Origin: Chloroflexota bacterium
Lineage (GTDB): Bacteria > Chloroflexota > Dehalococcoidia > SM23-28-2 > RBG-16-64-32
Length of the DNA stretch: 12,703 nucleotides
NCBI GenBank assembly: GCA_022561095.1
Contig: JADFRV010000048.1
Location: 1 to 12,703 of the forward strand
Reading direction: 5' to 3'
Shown here: positions 7,276-12,703 of the stretch, in pieces
How positions within the stretch are numbered: position 1 is the first letter of the stretch
Layout: the number at the start of each line of letters is the position of its first letter
Notes under the pieces: generated by a model
What the model was told of the DNA's origin: nothing
What the model saw: only the letters and a program-made list of their open reading frames with translations
The model's database searches: none
Made by a program: the position numbers and the translations under genes

Positions 7276-7409
7276 GCTCGCACGCCACGAACGCGAGAGG
7301 GGGCAGCGCGGTGGCAGATACGCGATTCCATCAGCTGGCGAACAACCAGGGCTGGTTATCCCAACCGGGTAACTGGTCCTGCTCTGGTTATTAGGAAGGG
7401 GCCGCAGAG
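7276..7409 (+). promoter_or_regulatory. Structured 5' leader with possible alternative hairpins
   Basis: The predicted untranslated leader holds several stems. CTCGC (7277-7281) can pair with GCGAG (7293-7297), and CGCG (7307-7310) with CGCG (7321-7324). The strongest stem pairs CAGGGCTGGTTATCCC (7347-7362) with GGGTAACTGGTCCTG (7367-7381): 15 base pairs including three G-U, one bulged T (7359) and a 4-nt AACC loop. The octamer CTGGTTAT occurs at 7352-7359, inside the stem, and again at 7384-7391, directly before the ribosome-binding site AGGAAGGGG (7393-7401). TAACTGG (7370-7376) can pair with either copy, giving mutually exclusive hairpins. AACCAG-GG-CTGGTT (7344-7357) is also a perfect DNA dyad. 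I do not recognise a known riboswitch. It could instead be a protein-binding operator cluster. Confidence 0.5.
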
Positions 7410-8633
7410 ATGAGAGGGTCAGCAATACTTCTCGTGGCGATGGCCGTCATCGCCGCTGTCCTGCTAGTGGCCGTTGTATTTGCGAGCGCTCTATCGGGAA
7501 GCAACGCCCGAGCTACCGATGATGGCGGCGGCTATATTGCTAATATTGGGTTGGTAGAAGCCCGTGATAGCACTGATGCCCTTCCTTGCGCCGATTTTCT
7601 TGGTCTGACTGACGCGACTGTATTCGACAGCCCCGTTACGGTCAACCTGGACGTGTCTCAAAGGTTGAACTTCGAGGATCATGCGACGGTCACTCTAACA
7701 GTGAACGGCGTCTCGACTTCCGCCACAATATTCTTCGATCAGTTTCCCGTTCGCCTTACGGTGACTTCGCCTCTTCCGATGACGGGCTTTACGGAAAACG
7801 CACAAGTCCTCGTGAAAGTTTTCAATGCGGCGGGGGGCCAGACATGTATGGCGAACAACTTGGCGGTGATAAGTCACCCTACGCCCACGCCCACGCCGAC
7901 CTCCACCTCCACGCCCACGCCGACGGCTACCTCCACCAGCACACCCACGCCGACCTCTACCTCCACCTCAACACCGACGCCGACGTCGACCGCCACCGAG
8001 GCCGATATTGACATCAAGCCCGGCGGCGACCCCAACAGCATCAGCGTCACTAGCCAGGGCCTCATCCCGGTAGCGATCCTCTCCACCGCCAGCTTCGACG
8101 CCACCACGGTGGCCGGGACGACCGTCCAGTTTGGGCCGGCGGCGGCCTCGCCCAAACACGACCAGTCCGATTCGGTTCTCGTGGCCGATCACCAACGGGA
8201 CGTCAACGGGGACAGTCTGACTGACTACGTCCTGCACTTCCGCACCGGCTTGACGGGCATTTCCGAAGGCGATACTGAGGCCTGCCTCACCGGCCAGACG
8301 TTCGGCGGCATCGCCATCGAGGGCTGCGACGCCGTGCGGATCGTGCCGCCGTGGCTGGACTCCGATGGCGACGGGTTTGGGGATGCGGTGGAGGCGACCT
8401 TGACGACGGATCAGTTCGCCGCCTGTCCCACAGACGCCAGCCACGACGCCAACCCGGCGGACATCAACAACGATACCTTCGTCGATATCACGGACATCGC
8501 GGCGGTGGCGGCTTGGTTCGGCCAGGAGGCGCCGCTGGCGCTGCCGCGGTACGATGTGAAGCCGGACGGGTTTGTCGATATCACCGATATCGTTGCCGTG
8601 GCAGCGCTCTTCGGCCAGAGCTGTACCCCGTAA
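7410..8633 (+). CDS. Secreted multidomain protein with Thr/Pro linker, 'IDIKPG' domain and dockerin-like calcium-binding repeats
   Basis: ATG 7410 has a good ribosome-binding site, AGGAAGGGG, 8 nt upstream. The 407-residue protein begins with a signal peptide (hydrophobic 5-28, plausible cleavage after ARA, residues 33-35). A beta-rich unrecognised domain (about 40-155, with C60 and C146) follows. Next come a Pro/Thr/Ser linker (157-196) and a domain starting IDIKPGGDPNSI (200-211) with IPVAILST, RDVNGDS and EGCDAVRIVP, a module I associate with extracellular proteins of environmental bacteria. DSDGDGFGDAVE (317-328) is a TSP3-like calcium loop. Finally there are two dockerin-like loops, DINNDTFVDITD (351-362) and DVKPDGFVDITD (382-393). 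The first loop has all expected acidic/Asn positions; the second has Lys at position 3. It is expected to be exported, calcium-stabilised and possibly surface-bound. No cohesin, protease or carbohydrate-active domain is visible, so function is unknown. The 5' part is clearly less GC-rich than the 3' part. Confidence 0.88.
   Translation: MRGSAILLVAMAVIAAVLLVAVVFASALSGSNARATDDGGGYIANIGLVEARDSTDALPCADFLGLTDATVFDSPVTVNLDVSQRLNFEDHATVTLTVNGVSTSATIFFDQFPVRLTVTSPLPMTGFTENAQVLVKVFNAAGGQTCMANNLAVISHPTPTPTPTSTSTPTPTATSTSTPTPTSTSTSTPTPTSTATEADIDIKPGGDPNSISVTSQGLIPVAILSTASFDATTVAGTTVQFGPAAASPKHDQSDSVLVADHQRDVNGDSLTDYVLHFRTGLTGISEGDTEACLTGQTFGGIAIEGCDAVRIVPPWLDSDGDGFGDAVEATLTTDQFAACPTDASHDANPADINNDTFVDITDIAAVAAWFGQEAPLALPRYDVKPDGFVDITDIVAVAALFGQSCTP
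7878..7997 (+). repeat. Low-complexity repeat encoding a Pro/Thr/Ser linker
   Basis: About 120 bp of near-repeating ACGCC-CAC-GCC-GAC-type hexamers encode alternating PT, ST and AT dipeptides (residues 157-196). Such linkers separate domains of extracellular proteins and may be O-glycosylated. The tract is prone to slippage, so its length may vary between strains or be misassembled. Confidence 0.85.
8460..8618 (+). repeat. Duplicated dockerin-like segment within the secreted-protein gene
   Basis: Two copies of the coding pattern for D-x-x-x-D-x-F-V-D-I-T-D-I-x-A-V-A-A-x-F-G-Q lie at about 8460-8525 and 8553-8618. They are similar in both DNA and protein and represent the two halves of a type I dockerin-like fold. 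A 27-nt insert encoding EAPLALPRY separates them. Confidence 0.7.
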
Positions 8634-8675
8634 CGGCGTGGGCCGGAGCCTCCGCTTAGGCGCTATCGGCCGCAT

Positions 8676-8710
8676 GTGACGCCCCGCGGGCGGCCACGTC
8701 GCTGTATAAT
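8676..8710 (+). promoter_or_regulatory. Candidate mutS promoter: perfect -10 with upstream GC dyad
   Basis: TATAAT (8705-8710) is a perfect -10 hexamer 45 nt before the mutS GTG. No -35-like hexamer stands at the right spacing. Instead a GC-rich dyad occupies that zone: CGCCC (8680-8684) pairs with GGGCG (8688-8692) across CGC, extended by GTG (8676-8678) with CAC (8695-8697). The dyad lacks a following T-tract, so it is a weak candidate terminator for the secreted-protein gene and could equally be an operator. The remainder of 8634-8755 shows nothing else. Confidence 0.45.
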
Positions 8711-8755
8711 ACCCCTCGATAGCGCGCACGCGAGCCCTTGGGAGGAGCCCCGCCC

Positions 8756-11338
8756 GTGACCACGCCCCTCAGGCGGCAGTATCTCGACATAAAGCGTCGC
8801 TACCCGCACGCCATCCTCTTCTTCCGCCTGGGCGACTTCTACGAGACGTTCGACCAGGACGCCGAGACGATCGCCCGCGAGCTGGAGATCGTCCTCACCT
8901 CGCGGCCGGTGGGGAAGGAGCGGGTGCCGCTGGCTGGCATCCCTCACCACGCCCTCGATTCGTATCTGGCCAGGCTCATCGCCAAGGGGTACAAGGTCGC
9001 CATCTGCGAGCAGATGGAGGAGCCGGGGAAGGGGAAGAAGCTCGTGGAGAGGCAGGTGGTGCGTGTGGTCACCCCCGGCACGCTGGTGGAGGAGAACCTG
9101 CTGCAGCGGGGGACGAACAACTACCTGGCGGCGCTGGCCCCCGGGGATGGGCAGGCGGGGCTCGCCTACGTGGACGTCTCCACGGGCGAGTTCGCCTGCA
9201 CGCAGATTGCCGCCGAGGCCGCCGCCGCGGAGCTGGACCGGCTCTCGCCCGCCGAGCTGCTGCTGCCGCAGGGCACATCGCCGCCGGAGGGGGTGAAGGC
9301 GACGCTGACGCCGCTTCAACCCCCCGCCTTCGACGAGGGCGCCGCCGTGGAGCGGCTGCTGGAGCACTTCAGCACGCCCTCGCTGGAAGGGTTGGGGCTG
9401 GCGGGGCTGACCCCGGCGGCGGTGGCGGCCGGCGCAGTCATCGCCTACCTGCAGGAGAACCAGCAGGCGCTGCTGCCGCAGGTCAGCCGCATCTCCTACC
9501 AGCGCAGCGACGGTTTCATGGGGCTGGACACCGTCACCCGCCGCAACCTGGAGCTGTTCGCCTCGCTACGGCCGGATACGCCCCACGCCTCGCTTCTCGC
9601 CGTCATCGACCACACGCGCACGGCGATGGGGGCGCGCCTGCTGCGGCGCTGGCTGGGGCAGCCTCTGCTGGACGTGGGGGAGATCGGCCGCCGCCAGGAC
9701 GGGGTGCAGCTGTTCTTCGACTCCGCCGTGCGGCGAGGCCGCGTTTCGAGCATTCTGGCCAAGCTGCCGGACCTGGAGCGCATCGTCGCCCGTGTGGGGG
9801 CCGGCTCCGCGACGGCGCGCGACCTGGTGGGCCTGCGGCGCGGCCTGGAGCAGGTACCTGACCTGCAGCGGGCGCTGGACGACGACCTGGTGTCGGCGGA
9901 CGGTAGGCGGCGCGTCCATGAGGAGCTGGTCGACGGCCTTCATCCCTGTCGCGACACCGCCGAGCTCATCGCCCAGGCGATCGCGGACGAGCCGGCCGCG
10001 GATGCCGTCATCCGACCCGGCTTCTCGGAGGAGTTGGACACCCTGCGGGCCAGCGCCCGTGACGCCCGCCAGTACCTGGCCGACCTGGAGCGGCGGGATC
10101 GGGAGCGCACGGGCATCAAGTCACTGAAGGTGGGCTACAACAAGGTGTTCGGCTACTACATCGAGGTGTCCAACTCGAACCTGAAGGCGGTGCCGACTGA
10201 CTACCAGCGGCGCCAGACGTTGGTAGGCGGCGAACGGTTCACCACCACCGATCTCCAGGAGCACGAGTTCCGTATCCTCCACGCTCGGGAGCGGCAGGAG
10301 GAGTTGGAGGAGGCGCTGTTCCGCCAGGTCTGCGCCCAGGTCGCGGCCAACGGCGCCCGCATCCGCGATACCGCCGCCGCCGTGGCGCTGGTGGACGTCT
10401 TCTGCGGCCTGGGTGAGGCCGCGGTGCACAGCCGCTACGTCCGTCCGACCGTGGACGACAGCGACGTCATGGCCATCCGCGATGGCAGGCACCCGGTGGT
10501 GGAGCGCTCTCTGTCCGGGTCCGTCTCCGGCGGATTCGTGCCCAACGACACGTACATGGCCAGCGGCGACGCCCAGATTATCGTCCTCACGGGGCCTAAC
10601 ATGGCGGGGAAGTCAACGTACCTGCGGCAGGCAGCCCTGATCGTCCTGCTGGCGCAGATCGGGTCGTTCGTGCCGGCGGCGGAGGCGCGCATCGGGGTCG
10701 TCGATCGCATCTTCAGCCGTGTGGGCGCGACGGACGACATCGCCGCCGGGCACTCGACGTTCATGGTGGAGATGCTGGAGACGGCGGCGATCCTGCACAG
10801 CGCGACGCCCAGGTCGCTGCTGCTGTTCGACGAGATCGGCCGCGGCACCAGCACCTACGACGGGATGGCGATCGCGCGGGCTGTGGTGGAGTTCCTGCAC
10901 AACCGGCCGGAGCTGGCGGCGAGGACGTTGTTCGCGACGCACTACCACGAGCTGGTGGAGCTGGAGTCCGTCCTGCCCCGCGTGCGCAACTACAACGTGG
11001 CTGTGACGGAGCAGGGGGGAGAGGTGGTCTTCCTGCACCGCATCCTGCCGGGCGGCGCCGACCGCTCCTACGGGGTGTACGTGGCGCAGCTGGCCGGGCT
11101 GCCGAAGCCGGTGGTGCTGCGGGCCCAGGAGCTGCTGGAGGAGCTGGAGGCCTCTTCGGGGGGCGCACCCGGACCTGCCAGGGCGCGCCGTGAGGAGTTG
11201 CCTCAGCTGCCGCTGTTCGCCGCCAACAGCGCCCTCATGCGAGAGCTGGCGGAGACCGATGTGGACTCGCTGACGCCGCTGCAGGCGCTGACGCGGCTGT
11301 ACGAGCTGGCGGAGCGGGCGCGGGTTGACGGGGCGTAG
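8756..11338 (+). CDS. mutS: DNA mismatch repair protein MutS
   Basis: The chosen start is GTG 8756, preceded by Shine-Dalgarno GGGAGGAG (8740-8747) at 8 nt; an in-frame TTG at 8738 would overlap that site. The 860-residue product has the usual MutS1 length. Domain I carries the mismatch-reading motif GDFYETF (26-32, with Phe and Glu of F-x-E at 28 and 30). Connector, lever and clamp regions follow, including GYNKVFGYYIEV. The C-terminal ABC-type ATPase has Walker A TGPNMAGKST (612-621), signature/Walker B region DEIGRGTSTYDG (692-703) and the histidine-containing THYHEL. Residues after about 790 form a helical tail typical of bacterial MutS dimer/tetramer contacts. The protein recognises base mismatches and small loops in newly replicated DNA and recruits MutL. 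It is followed after 84 nt by mutL in the same orientation, the common mutSL arrangement. All catalytic motifs look intact. Confidence 0.97.
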   Translation: MTTPLRRQYLDIKRRYPHAILFFRLGDFYETFDQDAETIARELEIVLTSRPVGKERVPLAGIPHHALDSYLARLIAKGYKVAICEQMEEPGKGKKLVERQVVRVVTPGTLVEENLLQRGTNNYLAALAPGDGQAGLAYVDVSTGEFACTQIAAEAAAAELDRLSPAELLLPQGTSPPEGVKATLTPLQPPAFDEGAAVERLLEHFSTPSLEGLGLAGLTPAAVAAGAVIAYLQENQQALLPQVSRISYQRSDGFMGLDTVTRRNLELFASLRPDTPHASLLAVIDHTRTAMGARLLRRWLGQPLLDVGEIGRRQDGVQLFFDSAVRRGRVSSILAKLPDLERIVARVGAGSATARDLVGLRRGLEQVPDLQRALDDDLVSADGRRRVHEELVDGLHPCRDTAELIAQAIADEPAADAVIRPGFSEELDTLRASARDARQYLADLERRDRERTGIKSLKVGYNKVFGYYIEVSNSNLKAVPTDYQRRQTLVGGERFTTTDLQEHEFRILHARERQEELEEALFRQVCAQVAANGARIRDTAAAVALVDVFCGLGEAAVHSRYVRPTVDDSDVMAIRDGRHPVVERSLSGSVSGGFVPNDTYMASGDAQIIVLTGPNMAGKSTYLRQAALIVLLAQIGSFVPAAEARIGVVDRIFSRVGATDDIAAGHSTFMVEMLETAAILHSATPRSLLLFDEIGRGTSTYDGMAIARAVVEFLHNRPELAARTLFATHYHELVELESVLPRVRNYNVAVTEQGGEVVFLHRILPGGADRSYGVYVAQLAGLPKPVVLRAQELLEELEASSGGAPGPARARREELPQLPLFAANSALMRELAETDVDSLTPLQALTRLYELAERARVDGA

Positions 11339-11349
11339 GCAGAGTCCCG

Positions 11350-11358
11350 TGCTACAAT
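11350..11358 (+). promoter_or_regulatory. Candidate extended -10 promoter for mutL
   Basis: TGCTACAAT (11350-11358) fits the extended -10 pattern TGnTAnAAT. A TTGACG hexamer (11325-11330) lies in the end of mutS, but its 22-nt spacing is too long for a standard -35; extended -10 promoters can work without one. Initiation near 11365 would place the paired repeats (11374-11419) in the mutL leader. mutL may also be read through from mutS. Confidence 0.4.
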
Positions 11359-11373
11359 CGCCGCCAGGAGCCG

Positions 11374-11419
11374 TTCGACAAGCTTAGGACAGGCCCTTCG
11401 ATATGCTCAGGACTGGCAC
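11374..11419 (+). repeat. Two tandem 23-bp REP-like repeat units
   Basis: Units at 11374-11396 and 11397-11419 share the pattern TTCGAnAnGCTnAGGACnGG and match at 18 of 23 positions. The pattern resembles the dispersed TTCGACAAGCTCAGGA-type palindromic repeats that I recall from many GC-rich environmental genomes, whose complementary strand gives spurious peptides such as LSISKG. They fill most of the 84-nt mutS-mutL gap. The second unit's AGGA (11409-11412) is the only Shine-Dalgarno-like sequence ahead of the mutL start. Confidence 0.75.
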
Positions 11420-11422
11420 CCG

Positions 11423-12703
11423 TTGACGATCCGTGTTCTCGCGCCCGAAACCGCCGCTAAGATCGCCGCCGGCGAGGTGGTGGAGCGTCCTGCCTCCGTG
11501 GTCAAGGAGCTGGTGGAGAACGCCCTGGACGCGGGCGCCAGCGCCATTGCGGTTGAGGTCAGCGGCGGTGGCCAGGAGCTGATCCGCGTGACGGACGATG
11601 GCTGCGGCCTGGCCTCCGAGGAGATGGAGCTGGCGTTCGCCCGGCACGCAACCAGCAAGCTGACCGGCGACGACCTTCTGAGCATCACGACGCTGGGATT
11701 CCGGGGCGAGGCGCTGCCGGCGATCGCCGCCGTGGCCGAGGTGGAGATGGTGTCGCGGCCGCCGGAGACTCAGTCCGCCGCCTTCGTGCGCTTGGACGCG
11801 GGGGCGGTAGTGGAGCGCGGCGAGCGAGGCGCCCCCGCCGGCACGAGTGTCAGCGTCAGCCGGCTGTTCGCCAGACAGCCGGCGCGCCGCAAGTTCCTGC
11901 GCTCTCCTTCCACGGAGGCGAACCAGATAGCGTCCGTGGTTAGCCACTACGCGCTGGCCTACCCCGCCGTCCGCTTCTCCCTCACGCTGGAGGGCCGGCA
12001 GAGCCTGCTGACGGACGGCAACGGGGAGCTGAGAGACGCGATCGCGGCCGTCTACGGCGCCGATGTCGCGGCGGCGATGCTCCTCGTCCGGCCCGGCGAT
12101 GGGTTGGTAGCCGTCGATGGCCTGGCGGCGGCGCCGCAGGTGAGTCGCGCCGGCCGCGGCTATGTGAGCCTGTTCGTGAACGGGCGCTGGATCCAGAGCC
12201 GGCGGCTGGCCTACGCGGTGGAGGAGGCGTACCGGGGGTTGCTGATGGTGGGCCGTTACCCGATCGCCGTGCTTCACCTGCGCTTGCCGTTGGAGGAGGT
12301 GGACGTTAACGTGCACCCGACGAAGGCGGAGGTGCGCTTCCGCGACGAGTCGTCGGTGTTCGGGGCGGTGCAGCGGGCGGTGCGGGCCGCTCTGCTGGAG
12401 ACGGCGCCGGTCGCGGTGGCGACGGCAGCCCCGACAGCGCCGTTCGACCTTTCCCCTCAGCCGTCGTCGCCTCCTCTGTGGGAGCACGCCCGCGCCCTGG
12501 AGCGTCGACAGGCGGGGGCGGGGTCCGCCGAGCCGTTGGCGGCGACCGGCGTTTCGACGCCGGCCGAGACGCTGCCCGCGCTGCGGGGTGGTGCTGGCCG
12601 CGTCCGCATTCAAGACCTATGGACGGCACCGCCCAGGCTATGGAGCGAAGCAGCGCGGGCGCGCGTGCCCGAGGCGGCCACGCTGTCGGCGGTCAGGTCG
12701 CCG
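11423..12703 (+). CDS. mutL: DNA mismatch repair protein MutL (3' partial)
   Basis: The frame is open from after the mutS stop to the window end with no ATG or GTG in the right place. TTG 11423 gives MTIRVLAPETAAKIAAGEVV, which matches the normal MutL N-terminus. The visible 427 residues contain the GHKL ATPase motifs: KELVENALDAGA (28-39), DDGCG (58-62), ATSK (76-79), GFRGEAL (92-98) and GTSVSVSRLF (140-149). They also include the transducer domain with FVNGRWIQ (251-258) and DVNVHPTKAEVRF (294-306), then the start of the Pro/Ala-rich linker (from about 330). The C-terminal dimerisation/endonuclease domain lies outside the window, so nicking activity cannot be judged. In the usual LFxNxPARRKF motif the Asn is Arg (LFARQPARRKF, 148-158). 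MutL couples MutS mismatch recognition to strand removal. AGGA at 11409-11412 may serve as ribosome-binding site. Confidence 0.95.
   Translation, partial: MTIRVLAPETAAKIAAGEVVERPASVVKELVENALDAGASAIAVEVSGGGQELIRVTDDGCGLASEEMELAFARHATSKLTGDDLLSITTLGFRGEALPAIAAVAEVEMVSRPPETQSAAFVRLDAGAVVERGERGAPAGTSVSVSRLFARQPARRKFLRSPSTEANQIASVVSHYALAYPAVRFSLTLEGRQSLLTDGNGELRDAIAAVYGADVAAAMLLVRPGDGLVAVDGLAAAPQVSRAGRGYVSLFVNGRWIQSRRLAYAVEEAYRGLLMVGRYPIAVLHLRLPLEEVDVNVHPTKAEVRFRDESSVFGAVQRAVRAALLETAPVAVATAAPTAPFDLSPQPSSPPLWEHARALERRQAGAGSAEPLAATGVSTPAETLPALRGGAGRVRIQDLWTAPPRLWSEAARARVPEAATLSAVRSP

Noticed and set aside
7276..7400. c-di-GMP (GEMM-I) riboswitch in the leader
   Set aside because: An AACCGGGTAAC segment is faintly reminiscent of the 3' side of that class, but the conserved ACGCAAAGCC-like core and matching 5' strand are not seen. 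A covariance-model search would decide.
7878..7997. CRISPR-like or minisatellite array
   Set aside because: The repeating hexamers are simply codons for a Pro/Thr/Ser linker within an intact reading frame, with no spacers.
8738..8755. TTG 8738 as the mutS start
   Set aside because: It overlaps the Shine-Dalgarno GGGAGGAG that serves GTG 8756, and MutS proteins usually begin close to the TPLRRQYLDIK segment.
11384..12613. 409-codon open frame on the minus strand opposite mutL
   Set aside because: It is the shadow of mutL. Its C-terminus, ending in PVLSISKGLS, is the usual spurious translation of the REP-like repeat.

Overview
The window is GC-rich (about two thirds GC by eye) and every supported gene lies on the + strand, so it reads as a bacterial chromosome fragment. 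The gene content suggests a member of the Chloroflexota, perhaps Dehalococcoidia. The pointers are TIGR03663-type (Agl23-like) membrane proteins with NHL repeats, a secreted Thr/Pro-linker protein with TSP3/dockerin-type calcium loops, and 'TTCGACAAGCT.AGGAC.GG' palindromic repeats. This assignment rests on gene style and recollection of related genomes, not on a search, so it is moderate to weak.

Layout: (1) 1-4607 holds two translationally coupled polytopic membrane proteins of the same GT-C/TIGR03663 type. The first is cut by the window start and lacks several residues conserved in the second. The second carries a C-terminal NHL beta-propeller. Their likely role is cell-surface glycan assembly. 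(2) 4608-7204 holds a sigma70-like promoter followed by a nuoE-nuoF pair, the NADH-oxidising thioredoxin-like and flavoprotein subunits. No nuoG, hydrogenase or formate dehydrogenase gene lies beside them. NuoF has an extra C-terminal ferredoxin module that keeps the cysteines for exactly one of its two usual [4Fe-4S] clusters. (3) 7205-7409 holds a well-formed promoter and a leader of about 130 nt with strong, potentially switching hairpins, ahead of a secreted multidomain protein (7410-8633). (4) 8634-12703 holds mutS and then the first 427 codons of mutL, the core of DNA mismatch repair. MutL starts with TTG directly after a pair of 23-bp repeats.

The blocks (surface glycan, redox, secreted protein, mismatch repair) seem functionally independent, and three of the boundaries carry recognisable -10 elements. 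No tRNA, rRNA, CRISPR array, insertion sequence or phage gene was seen. Nothing here is a clear new multi-gene system. The best leads are the structured leader at 7276-7409, the remodelled NuoF ferredoxin tail with its missing partner, and the degenerate/intact membrane-protein pair.
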